A stretch of 64,000 nt of DNA from Lampris incognitus (Eukaryota > Chordata > Actinopteri > Lampriformes > Lampridae), in assembly GCF_029633865.1 (NCBI RefSeq), contig NC_079213.1:85552803-85616802 (forward strand). The letters run 5' to 3'. The notes under the pieces were generated by a model. That model made no database searches, was not told where the DNA came from, and saw only the letters and a program-made list of their open reading frames with translations. Shown piece by piece: positions 13,971 through 24,834 of the stretch; position 1 is the first letter of the stretch; each line of letters begins with the position of its first letter. Both the position numbers and the translations under genes were made by a program.

Positions 13971-14680
13971 CCCGTAGTCCCACTAAACTCACTGGAGGGA
14001 GGTTTTGCTCACACTGGCATGCACACGTCTAACGGCTTATTAAAACGAGTAGTCTGCCAAGGCCAGACTCTTAATAGTCATACTGGACTAAACAGTCACT
14101 CAGACACTTGGTCAAACTCACATTTATGCAGTAAACGGGAAATCTGGTTGTCAACCCCTCGGGTCCGTATTCACTGATAATGAAACAGTTGCAGAAGACT
14201 GTTTTTAATTCCCACTGTGGGACAGACTCGTTTATATAATCACAAACTGTCCCAGATCACAAAAGTGACGAGGGAAACATGGTATAGGATTGTTTTTCTT
14301 CACAGGATCACTTTTGTGATACGTGTACGGTTCATGTGTGTGTCGGTACGGATGTGTATGAAAGTTTGTTAGAATTTCCCCTATTTGTAAGTATACACGT
14401 GCATATGATATATACTACAGGTAAAAAATAAACAGTGTAACGAAACATCTTTTTTTTAATGTCGGTGTGATTTCTTGTCTCCATACAAGAACATGAATGT
14501 TGAACTTTTCAGCTCGCCTCGTTATGTGGCCTATACAGGGCGTTAGGAGCGAATGCCACCATAGGTTTGTAAATCAATTTTAATGTTTGTTTTTCTTGCC
14601 CCTTGTAACGAAATGCTAACACTGAAAAGAAAATGAACACGAATACAACACAACCAGATGCCGTGATACGTTTGTATTTA

Positions 14681-14989
14681 TCAAGGAGTTGGATGCTGTT
14701 CAGAGATACTATGTCTGCAAATGGACAAGACGTGTAAATACACGGTGTGATCCGCGGAAGATCCTGTATCGGATATATTTACTTGCTTCGTCTTTGACAT
14801 GTCCTGTTTGATGTTCTCTTCATATTTTTTGACCAAAATTGGATACCTATAATATCCTAAAATTTCATCCGTGCAAGACCTGAAACTGAATCGTTTGACA
14901 CGCTCGTTTGTTCCTCCACGGATCCTATTCGGGACGTTGTCCGCGAGGCGCTGAGGGATCGCTGTCAGGTCGCGGATCCATTGGGCCAT
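14681..14989 (-). CDS. unassigned 102-codon ORF
   Basis: It starts at an ATG and encodes a basic, Arg/Ile-rich first third followed by a hydrophilic tail. No motif, signal peptide or membrane segment is visible, and no splice or expression evidence exists. It could be a chance frame. It is listed only because it is not made of repeats and its first 30 codons are GC-richer than the surroundings. Confidence 0.12.
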   Translation of the reverse strand: MAQWIRDLTAIPQRLADNVPNRIRGGTNERVKRFSFRSCTDEILGYYRYPILVKKYEENIKQDMSKTKQVNISDTGSSADHTVYLHVLSICRHSISEQHPTP

Positions 14990-15954
14990 CTGGTGATGAT
15001 TGACGGGTCGTGTTGGGTATTTGGACAGGCCTATTCTTGCCTCGCAGCCTGGATCATGCCAGTTTGTGCTTTCTGCCCTCTTCCTCTATGGTAGACTGCT
15101 TAACATCTAGCTATTTAGTACAACAACACAAAAAAGGTTTTATTCCCACCGCACAGTTTCTGCTTGAATATATTATAGCCCCCGGGTGGAAGTCAGTTTG
15201 GGTGAAAATAATTCAATTATACCCAATAGCCTTTGCCTACAGCCGGTTATTATTGATAGATCACTGATTTAAAAATATGATTTTAGCGAAGGAAAGGATG
15301 TTCAGCTACTCCGTTAGCAGCACTGAACATCGTCTCAGGCCACATGGAATCCCAGACATGAAACAAATGTACTTAAACGTGTGAAATGTGTACATAAGCA
15401 GTGCCAACATGAGTGCTGACACGCTTGAACTGGGAAATCAGACGTTAACCGTTCTTCAGCCAGGCAGCACAGACAGAGGTCAGGGAGCAGTCGGGGAGGA
15501 AGGGTTAAACTGAACTGTCCTTTGAATAATGCTCCTGTCGTGGACTTGGACTGGGACCCTTTTGGATTGTCTAATTTCTTTCTGTTGGAGTGAGTCTTAG
15601 AAAGACACGGCAAGGCCTGCGAACAGACACCGTGTATTCACCATCCGCGGTAGACCTCTATTATGACGTCACCGTCTATCACGTCTGTCTCCCACCTGCA
15701 ACCGCTTCCATTTATGTATCTCTGCAGTGTCCAGCCGGGACTGGCACACAGGGGTACAATGTTGATGAAAATGTCTTTCATCATAACTTTTTAAAGATAA
15801 CATTTACCTATTACCCAATATATAGACCAGCCTTATATCATTACCAATGACAAACACAAAAGAACAATAACACACCATTGATGACAAATATCCAAAAGTG
15901 TTTTTTTTCACAGAAATGAAATAAGTAGCCGTTTGTGAAAAACACGACCCAACA

Positions 15955-16033
15955 ATAATTGTCCATCCATCCAGCCATCCATCCATTACCTGAACTGCTT
16001 ATCCTGCTCTCAGGGTCGCGGGGAGGCTGGAGC
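15955..16033 (-). repeat. SINE/LINE 3' tail
   Basis: Read on the minus strand this is the widespread fish tail: GGGTCGCGG-like body, then GGATAAGCAGTTCAGGTAATG, ending in GGAT tetramers. Only the last 80 bases are present, which fits 5' truncation on insertion. Confidence 0.7.
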
Positions 16034-16102
16034 CTAACAACCTTATTCTTATAAACCTTTAATTCAAAATGAGTGTATACGTGTTGACACTTGTCAAGAC
16101 AT

Positions 16103-16105
<3 letters not shown>

Positions 16106-16167
<62 letters not shown>
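16106..16167. repeat. (TG)n microsatellite
   Basis: About 30 TG units followed by a G run. Confidence 0.95.
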
Positions 16168-17290
16168 AGGGGGGGGGGTGCGCATGCATGCATGTTGCTA
16201 CCAGGACTTTAAGAGCGTATGTTTAAAGAGTGTTGTGTATTCTCATGCCACACACCAAAGGGTGTGGCATAGGAAGGACGCCCTGTCACAGGGGAATTTA
16301 TTTAACTCGAAACCAAAAACATTTCCATAAACAAACCCTAAACAAAGTGTTTCTCTACAGGGAACTTCTAATATGATTTTGGTTGTGATGGAAGTAAATG
16401 GGGGTACCCTGTGTGGGGGTTCCCTCTCGCTGGGCTCCATCCCAGAAGAGGATTCCTGCTTCTATAAAAGCCTCACTCCACTTACAGGCCGGCTGACCTT
16501 TCATGTCTGCTCATCATCTTCATCGGCCTCCTCGTCACTCATCGTCACTCATGAGGCTGGTATAGTCATCTTTTAAAAATACACATCCATAGGGTATAAG
16601 ACACAAGTTTCGATTTGATGATAAGTGGTTGCTAAGTTGTTAGGCAGTTGCAAACAGTAGTAGTGGCGGTGTTGAGGGGCTTACACTGTAAGTAGTCTGG
16701 TCCATGTACTTCTGAGGGTAGTAGTGTGAGTGTGAGACGTTCCACAGAAAGAAAAGGGTGAATTGGTAAAAGAAGGAAGGAAAATAATGCTTCACAGAAG
16801 ACACTGTAAAAGTATGGCTGGTGGATTCCACAACGGGTTCTTTAAAGCACAAAACCAGAGAAGTGGCTGGTAATGTATGGCAACTTCCCAGCTATCGGTT
16901 GGCATCAGATTTCCTCATAACCCAGCCAATAGCGTGTATACAATCTCTAACCCACTTTAACACACACCACAGTGATGTTCATCAGCCAAACAGCATCATG
17001 TAGCCTCATGCTAGTGGAAATGCTATTAAAGTGAGATCATATCACAACCATGTCTGCATATGATTATGTATTCAATATAAACATTTGGCTGTGTATCAAA
17101 GACAGTTATAGTCACTCATAGATATTTTAAAGAGACTGTAATGATCCGTTTATAAAAATTTTCAGTACTGCCTCTGGTGTTAAAAGCTGGTACTGCGTCT
17201 TTTTATTCCGTCGCATTAGAACTGCAGTGTTTCAGATTTCTCCCTGTAAACTTGGGTTTGACTGCTGCTGCTATTTTTTATTTTTGGCAG
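16168..17290. other. intergenic, nothing recognised
   Basis: A few short chance frames only; no repeat family or gene recognised. Confidence 0.4.
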
Positions 17291-17296
17291 TGAAAG

Positions 17297-17510
17297 AAGA
17301 TTGAATTAGTTCATCTGGGCACAACGTTTATTGAGAGAGAAACATTTCATCACTCACTCATGACTTCTTCAGTCTCAACTGACTGCAGGTGTTTATAAGG
17401 GTGGGGATACCTGCCGTCAGTTGAGACTGAAGAGGTCACTTAGATGAACGATGAAACGTTTCTCTCTCAATAAACGTTGTGTCCAGGTGAACTGATTCAA
17501 CTTTCTGTGA
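17297..17510. repeat. fold-back (inverted-repeat) element
   Basis: Two arms of about 88 bases pair around a short loop that reads GTGTTTATAAGGGTGGGGAT. Both arms carry CAACGTTTATTGAGAGAGAA and TCTTCAGTCTCAACTGAC in opposite orientation with a few mismatches. It has no coding capacity and fits a fold-back or MITE-type repeat. Confidence 0.75.
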
Positions 17511-17521
17511 CTTTCTTAACT

Positions 17522-18300
17522 GGCTCATTGAGCATCAATAAAGAATTTTTTTTGGTAATGCTAACTTAGCAAGCTAGGGTGGCTTGTTAAGTAAATAAGT
17601 TATCAAAGTAAACCATGTTAACACTAATTTGTGAATATGAAATGAGTTAAATAATGTTTAATGCAAAATGCATCAAATAATGCACACAGCGAAACTGCTA
17701 ATAAGAATGCTAATAACTGCTAATAGATTTGCTGTCATTATTATTGTTATTATTATTATTGTTATTATTGTAATTATCATTTTTAGTTATACGATTAATA
17801 GTTACATTTATAGCGTTAACAGTTAAATATTAATGATAATAACATGTGTTAATGCTTATAATAATGCTAACAAATAATGTTAAATTCAAATACATTAGCA
17901 TTATTTAATTATTATTATTATTGCCATTTATAGATTCAATAATTAAATAATAAATAGTGTTTTTACAGCATTAATATTTATATAATATTAATGACAATAA
18001 AAAGTTAATGAATGGTAATAATTATGCTAGTAAATAATGCTAATAATAATAAATAAATAAAAATGAGTAATTGTTATTGTTTTCATTTATAACTGCAATT
18101 GTTAAATAATAAATATTTTTATATATTGCATTAAATAATATTAATGATAATAAAAAACGTGTTAATGCTAATAATAATGCTAATAAATGCAAATAAATTA
18201 GAATTATTTATTATTGTTTTTGTTGTTCTTGTATTTATATATAGAATGAATAGTTAAATGATGCTAATAATAACAATAAGAAAAACATTACATGATATGT
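17522..18300. repeat. AT-rich low-complexity block
   Basis: About 700 bases made largely of TAATAATGCTAATAA-like and TTATTATTATTG units with degenerate repetition of GCTAATAAT. Both strands are full of stops, and no gene is present. Confidence 0.8.
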
Positions 18301-18305
18301 TGCTA

Positions 18306-18890
18306 GCTAGGTAGCAGTAGCCCTCCTCTGGTAAGGGTTGCGGGCAGACTGGGCGGTGGTCTGCTGGTCAGAGGACGCCATTGAAAGTGATCTAGGTTGG
18401 AGTAGATCCGCTCTTCGGAGTCCTGTCATCTCACTGGTCTCCGAGTCTGACCCGACTATATATCTCCGTTTTGTTGCCTTAATCCTCCAACATCCCAGAA
18501 TAAAACAAGTGAAACCATGCTCTCTGCAGTATGAGGTCCGGCCGTGCGTCCTCTTCACTTGGATTGGCTGTATGAAAAACGACCGCTCCTCCAAGAGTGC
18601 GCCTGTTTTGGATTTTATTACATTTTGCAGGATGCAATTGACAGGCTGATGATGGTCATTCCAATCAAAACTGTTCCTGTTTATATATAGTGTGCAGCAG
18701 CGGGCTAGAAGGGCTAGAAACTAGCTCGTCTTTGGGTTGTTTTGACGTAGAATATGACGTAATGGCTATATGCGCCGTGATCGGAGAGAAGGCCAGGCGT
18801 GTCTGGTGCGCCGCTGCACCAAGACGGTGTACAAAACGATATACTACGACCATGTACGTAGATATGGAGTAAATAAGCATCACATCTGCT
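18306..18890 (-). promoter_or_regulatory. possible minus-strand promoter with first exon
   Basis: On the minus strand a TATATATAAAC box (18690-18680) is preceded by two TGACGTA-type CRE-like half sites in inverse orientation (18761-18755 and 18748-18742). Downstream lies a GC-richer stretch open for 95 codons (18594-18307) that ends in a Ser/Arg-rich segment, but its first codon is not ATG. The contrast with the AT-rich block to its left is sharp. I recognise no protein. This is an inference from motif layout; it may equally be part of an unrecognised repeat. Confidence 0.25.
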
Positions 18891-20370
18891 TCTTAAAAGA
18901 ATCATAAGCCGCTGTGTTTTTTACCAAGGCCAAGGTCGTTTTGTGGAGAAATCAGAGAAACTAAAGGTTGTGGCTCCAGTATCATCTATAAGGTGATTTA
19001 AGTACACCAGCGGGCTGTGTTGTACAATTATTTCTCATGCTTTCTCTCGTGATCATCAGATAATGTGGGATTATCATGATATTGCATGAAGATATTGGAA
19101 AGACTTCTGAAATACTAAAGAAATTCATATGCAGTATCTATGTAGATGACAGATTTTTATCAGAAAAATCAGAAAATCTGTATTTGGTTAAAGTGTGAGC
19201 ACTTATTTTGAAAATTTCAGATTATTACAGTGGTCATTGTTTAAAATGTTCAGGAATGAATTGTTAACCTCATGTGAATTCTTGAATTTAAAAATAAAAA
19301 TGAAAACACACATATATTTGCATGTGTTTGTCAGTCAAAGCTGATTGGAAGAAGAGCAAGGACAATGTTCCTTAGTCACATTATGGATTTCATGTCCTCT
19401 GACTCATTAGGTTTCTGCTGTTTGTTTACGAGAGCTAGACATATGCAACATTTTGCACTACACAATATCAGAAAACTGAATTATAATTATAGATGTAAAA
19501 AAAATTGGGTATGCTTTATTTATAACTGCTTCCACAAGTTTCCTTCATTGTGAAATAAAACAGTAAGAAAGCATGCTGTTGTAGTTAGACTGTTTCAGGG
19601 ATTCTCATGAAGATTATATTCGCGATATAACATGCACCTCATATTTTATCCAGGATTTATAATGACAGTCAGTATATTTCTCAACCTTATTTCCAGGCCT
19701 TTTTTTCCTCCTGTAAACTGCCTTCTGAATACAAGAATGCAAAAAGGCAAAGTTTGAAAAAAAATCAAGATGTGATGCAGATCTATGATTTCTAACAAAT
19801 AGGTCACATAGTTCAAATGACCAATATAGTTCATGTTAGTATCTGTGACAGACCTGAAGACCTACATGCTACTGGATCTATCACACTCAGCCTCACACAT
19901 CTGGGAAAATAATGTCATCATATTTTGTTGTATATTTAATGATTACATAGATGGACAAAGATGCAAAAATCCATTGATGCCAATTGTCTAGATAAGTAAT
20001 GTCTGCGATATATAAATATGGCATTCAACAGGAGCAAAACATATCCTACATGAAGATCTTTGACATCTTTTCTGTGTGGATCTTTGGTAGACCCGCAAAC
20101 CTGTAGGCCTTTAACACTGGGTCTTTCCACAGGTTTCATAAATGGCTCTGTAGCGCTTTATAAACCACAGTATTTTTGGATGCTTTGCCTTTTACTGTGT
20201 CTTCTATTCTCTGCAATAGAAACACAGGGTTCATAAAAAGTAAGAGTGCAATAATATAAAGTATTTAGCAGCCATAGTTTGAATTAGGCAACATGTTGGC
20301 ACCAGTTATAATGTGTTAAGTGTCACAGTTGCATGTAAAGCAAAATGGACATGGGAACATCACTTCTTCT
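18891..20370. other. intergenic, nothing recognised
   Basis: AT-rich sequence without recognisable genes or repeat families. Confidence 0.4.
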
Positions 20371-20860
20371 TCCTCTTTCAGCTTGTTCCGTTTCTCAGGG
20401 CTTGCCACACTGGATTTTTGTCCTCCATAGCTTTCTGTCTGACACATCCCTCTCCCGCAGTCCAACCCTCCTCACGCCCTCCTCTATCTGGTCTCTCCAT
20501 CTTTTCCTTGGTCTTCCTCTTTTTCTTTTGCCAGGTATTTCCGGGTCCAGTACCTTCTTTCCTATATAGTGTATGCCTCCTCTCTGTACATGTCCAAACC
20601 ATCGCAATCTTGTCTCTCTCAACTTCTCATCCATTCCTCTGATCTTGAACGTAGCTCTCACTTCTTCATTTCTCTTCCGGTCTTTTCTAGTCATTCCCAA
20701 GGACCAACGCAGCATGTTCATGTCTGCTACCTGTAATGTAGAGTCAAGCCTCTCTGTTGTTGTCACTGCTTCCATACCATAGAGCATGGCAGGCCTGACC
20801 ATTGATTTGTATACCTTGCCCTTTACCCTCAAAGGCAATATCACTGTGATGACTTTAACC
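20371..20860 (-). mobile_element. RTE-type LINE, 3' terminal fragment
   Basis: An open minus-strand frame encodes the C-terminal end of an RTE protein: KGKVYKSMVRPAMLYGMEAV, then RLRWFGHVQRGGIHYIGKKV and KRKRGRPRKRWRDQ. The sequence stops at the 3' end in GAAGAAG triplets, as is usual for this group. It differs enough from the copy at the window's left edge to be another subfamily. It is truncated at the 5' end inside the reverse-transcriptase thumb region. Confidence 0.85.
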
Positions 20861-20879
20861 AAAAGTAAACAGTACACAA

Positions 20880-21576
20880 TTTAATACCGTTGACAATTAT
20901 AATGCACTATGCACTGCCAATGTAAACATCAGTGATGCATATTATTCATTCGCTTACAACACACAGATGCATTACTTTCTGAAATGACTCAATATGTGAC
21001 CTCAACAGCATTGTAAATCACTGTTCTCTGAAACTAGACTTGTAAAATCATTTAGGAAGCAGGTCCTCCCACTTAGAGCTATGAATTACTGGTGAAAAAA
21101 AATGCAGAATTTAGTTTCTTACCCAAATAACTTCAACACCATTGTTCACCCTCTTGTCAGGCAGCATGCTCATCAAACGAGTCTTCCTACTTCCTACTAC
21201 TTAGATACAAATGACTGGCTGATGTAGGCGGTAATATAAGATGGTATAGCCTGCCTGTGGTGAAGCCAGAGACCTCACCCTGAATGAACCTTTCAGTCTA
21301 TTTGTATGTTGGAACAGGCGCAGACAAAAAAGTGTGGGAGCCTGATCTGATGTTGGACCTGATCCATACATGTTAAAATAGATGACAAAGTTCATTCATC
21401 AGTTGATTAAAAAGACCCCAAGGTGGTGATGATCATTAATACATTTCGGGTGCATGGTGGTCTACATTAGGATGCTCCTGTCACCTTGTGTTAATGAGTG
21501 TCTGTCTGAACAAGTTAGTGTCCCAATTAAAATACACACAAACTGAAAACTAGATGGCCTCAATCACAAGGCCCTT
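20880..21576. other. intergenic, nothing recognised
   Basis: No gene or clear repeat seen. Confidence 0.4.
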
Positions 21577-22061
21577 TGCTGCGTTCAGGGCAACCCAGAA
21601 CAAGTAAAAAAAAACCCAGATCTGACTTTTGAAAAACAAAAAACAAAAAACAAAACAACTTGAATGGTCGTTGAACTTGGGGAATCATTTCAGAGTTCCG
21701 GTTTATCCGGCTTGAGCACCGGTGACATCACAGCAGAAAAAGTGGACCAAAACAATGGCGGCATTGGTAGTTCATAGTAAGAAAAGGATGTGTTTATTTA
21801 CATTTTAATGTATGTTTGTATGTGTAATTATATAGTATGTGTTAGTATCATTTATGGTTTGCATTCATTATAGCAATATGTGAAGTATAATTTATGTCTA
21901 GCTTAGGTGGGTGGATAATGGTAGGTTTCTCAAAAAAGCTGCAAATGAGATGGAGACATCTGCCAACATCCATGTTTTTTTTTCTTTCTTTTTCCATATA
22001 AATGGCGCAAAAGCATGACATCGGTGAGCTAACCGAGTTCCAAGTTGCCTTGAATGCAACA
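21577..22061. mobile_element. possible MITE with imperfect terminal inverted repeats
   Basis: The left end (GCTGCGTTCAGGGCAACCCA) and the reverse complement of the right end (GTTGCATTCAAGGCAACTTG) match over about 24 bases. That terminus is typical of DNA transposons spread in fish (Harbinger/ISL2EU-like). There is no transposase frame inside. Target duplication was not established, so boundaries are approximate. Confidence 0.4.
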
Positions 22062-22239
22062 TTTCTCTCCCTATTTTGCATACACCGGTCTGGAATAACT
22101 GGAAAAGGTGAATGTAAATGAACGAAACAAATTACCTTAGCAGATCAGAAAACCAACAGTACTGGTGATACCTGAGGACCTTATTGAAAACCACGAGGAG
22201 AATCCATTACCGGGGTCACTACCGCAGAAACTGTATACC

Positions 22240-22300
22240 AGAGTCAAATTCCTCATGTGCATAGGCACACTTGGCCAATAAAGTTGATTTTGTTTCTGAT
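22240..22300 (+). repeat. LINE 3' tail
   Basis: A short plus-strand tail with AGTCAAATTCCTCATGTG and CTTGGCCAATAAAGTTGA, the same type of tail as at 8044 but in the other orientation. Confidence 0.6.
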
Positions 22301-22359
22301 ATTACCTTATTCAAAAAGTTAAGATTTACCTCATCTCACTGAGAGACCATGTTGAGTGA

Positions 22360-22365
22360 TTTATT
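22360..22365 (-). promoter_or_regulatory. candidate poly(A) signal of rsph4a
   Basis: AATAAA on the minus strand about 110 bases past the rsph4a stop codon, in AT-rich DNA; spacing fits a short 3' UTR. Confidence 0.5.
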
Positions 22366-22473
22366 TCATATCTTTGAAAATTCAGAGGTTTAATTTTAAA
22401 ACAAAAACTATTTTCAATATTTGAATCCACTGTTCCCATTAATGTACCACTGCTGTCTTATCAAAGTTCTTCC

Positions 22474-24786
22474 TCAGTCATCATCGTCCTCCTCCTTTTC
22501 TCCATCAGTATCCTCCATGTCATCTTCAGCAGCTTGCTGGTCCTCCAAGGCTGCTCTGAGTGCCTGTTCCTCTTCCAGAGTAGGGTCCAGGGCCTCACTA
22601 ATTTCTGGTCCACTGGGGTATTCTTTCTGTGGCACTGGGGGCAAATTTGGGGCAAATCCTTCCCCTGCATACTTCAACCCCCAGCCGATGTATATATTCT
22701 CAAACTTCCTAGGGTTAGATGGGAAAAGAAAAAGACAGTTAATTCTCTCAAGACTGTAGCCCTGCCTTCATCACATGGACCATTGAACAGATTTCCGTAA
22801 AAAAAAAAAAATTCAAATATTATCCTCACTTTCCACAAGTGTACGCATGTGCTCCTGGCCAGAGGTTTGAACGCAGCATAGCCACTGCATACTGGGAGGT
22901 GAGAGAGGAGGACATCATGGAGGTCCAGGGAGGGGTGTTGAACATCCCTGAAAGGCACACATATTAAACAGCATTGTCAGTGATACCAAACCAACACCCA
23001 CTGGCGCCTTGTAAAAATGTCCTGTGAAAACTGACCTGCATCCTCAGAGATGGGAGTGAGGACGGGAGGCCCTAGCTCTTGCTCAGGCTCATCAGGCTCC
23101 TCCTCTTTTTCCTCCTCTGGCTTCACTGCTAGGTTTACCCAAGTACAGCGGCCCTAAAGGAGTCCATGATTCCAGTTTTATGAAGATGGTGGGTATGTAC
23201 ACCCCCCACAAAATACAAACACACATGCACAATTAAAAGTATCCCTGCCCTTGCCCTTTCCAGAGGTGTACCTGCTGCAGGATGTGCTGAATATGGTGTA
23301 CCCAGGTCAAAGACTTGACCATTTCAGGAACTGTGATGCTTTCAAAGTCCAGATTCTCCTCATAACTGTGATATGGTGCCTCCTCCTCCTCTTCCTCCTC
23401 ACCTTCTTTCTCCACAAACCGAAAGAACCCCTGGGGACTGACCTGTGTGCCCGCAGAGATGCGGGAAATCTGTGCTCTCAGGTAGTTGGCCTCATTGCCA
23501 GGGAAAGGTGGGTTGCTGTTGACTGGAGCATCTAGTCGCCCAGTGAAAAATTTTCGGATCCGGCGGGCAGTGTTGATCTGTACAGGAGTGACTGAGGGCA
23601 GCTTGACCCAGGGAAGACCAGGCTCTTTGCACACATAGTAAACAAACTTGTTCGCGCCAGTGCGGCTGGGTTCTTTAGGCACCAAAGGTGGTGGCTTGTA
23701 AGTCGACAAAGGGAGTGGATCCATCTAGAAAACAATGAGGTTATCAAACATAAAATGACTAGAATGAGAATCTGTTGTTGTACTGTAAACATCCATCAAT
23801 AAGGGACTTTTACTATATACCGTAAATAAAGTAAGCTTATGGAATATGAATTTCTTAGCCTTAACTGGAAAAGCTCAATATTCTGGTAGATCAGAATGTA
23901 GATGCATACCACTTTTTCCACCTCGTTCTCCTCCTCATCACCAGCATGAGTTTCCACCTCTCTCTCTTCATCATCAGCCTCCTGTTCTTCCTCATCCCAA
24001 CCTTCTCTGTATTCGGCTTCTGCAATGACATAATTACACTCTATTCCTAGAATCTTGCCCCACAACCTGCAGCGCTGCAGGGGCTGGGATCCCACGAGTT
24101 GTTTTAATGCTAGGAAAATCCTCTGCATCTCCTCTCTGGCCAGGCCCACCCCAGCCTGCTCCAGGTAGAAGCCAATCTCACTCACATTAGGAAGAGGCGT
24201 GTAAACCTGATAGCAGACAGAAAGGCACACTCATCAGCACATTTGTTAGACGCATTGGTAAAAACTGAGAGTGTATAGGTGTGACTGGCTGATACCATTT
24301 CATCCTCTTGTTCCACGTCCTCCCCCCGAGAAAAAAGCAACCGCTGCTGTTCTGCCAAAAGCTGCGCAGCGGAAGTCGAAGGCACATCTCGCAAGGTGCT
24401 CTGTTTGTCTTCAAGCGATGTGCGCTTTACATCACGGCTCATAGCCTCAAACACATCAACCGCATTTTGTGGACGTTCGTCCATAATCTTCGTCAGCAAA
24501 CGCGTGAGGTGATCATAGCTGTAAGAATAAAAGTTGTTGAAACATTAGTGAGCAACATTCAAGCCACTCTCCCTCTGCGGTAATTGAAACTGGCTTATTG
24601 ACGCTGTGCTAACGCGGAATCGGCTAGCGTCAGGTTAACACCAGGCTGATAAGAAAATCATCGCGCACACGCCACTTACAGGTTAAGGTCGCTTGTCATG
24701 CTGTTTTTCAGCATAAAAGCCTTGAATGAGGCCGCTCTCTGCCCCATTTGGTGTTCAGTATCTTGTCTTCCTCTCTGGTTTTCCAT
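22474..24786 (-). CDS. rsph4a: Radial spoke head protein 4/6 homolog A, complete, seven exons
   Basis: Exons (minus strand): 24786-24680, 24518-24296, 24206-23910, 23724-23272, 23153-23036, 22947-22830 and 22708-22474. All junctions are GT-AG and the joined frame stays open for 516 residues. The protein is a core of the radial spoke head in motile cilia and flagella, contacting the central pair. Recognisable family blocks are [19 protein letters not shown] (exons 1-2), [11 protein letters not shown] and [19 protein letters not shown] (exon 3), [26 protein letters not shown] and [20 protein letters not shown] (exon 4), LTPISED (exon 5), PWTSMMSS and [10 protein letters not shown] (exon 6), and [11 protein letters not shown] with YPSGPEI (exon 7). 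Acidic runs follow exons 3 and 4 and form the C-terminus, as in the family. I chose the ATG at 24786 for its strong Kozak context (A at -3, G at +4). An in-frame ATG at 24834, directly after a stop, and one at 24747 are alternatives (532 or 503 residues). Human RSPH4A is about 716 residues with a longer, poorly conserved N-terminus. RSPH6A is the nearest alternative name. Confidence 0.95.
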
Positions 24787-24834
24787 CGTCTCCGGCCTCG
24801 GGACTGTCTCACCTAAGCAAGCCACCAAAACCAT

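Larger units (their letters stand above)
13521..15954. other. intergenic, microsatellite and one unassigned ORF
   Basis: A TG repeat at 13895-13968 dominates. A minus-strand ORF of 102 codons (14989-14681, starting MAQWIRDLTAIPQRL) stays open through non-repetitive sequence and starts with a true ATG, but I recognise no domain. A 14-base inverted repeat (ATCACAAAAGTGA near 14246 against TCACTTTTGTGAT near 14309) could form a hairpin. Nothing else stands out. Confidence 0.4.

Noticed and set aside
13654-13992. 112-codon minus-strand ORF with a His/Thr run, and the opposite Val/Cys frame
   Set aside because: Created by the TG microsatellite; the same artefact occurs at 15841-16185, 28557-28838 and 28682-28870.
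17700-18260. possible satellite or origin-like AT-rich block
   Set aside because: Units are too irregular for a satellite and nothing beyond AT richness supports an origin.
23251-23535. plus-strand 94-codon ORF with a hydrophobic stretch
   Set aside because: Antisense of rsph4a exon 4; the Leu-rich run is the reverse of the Glu-rich segment.
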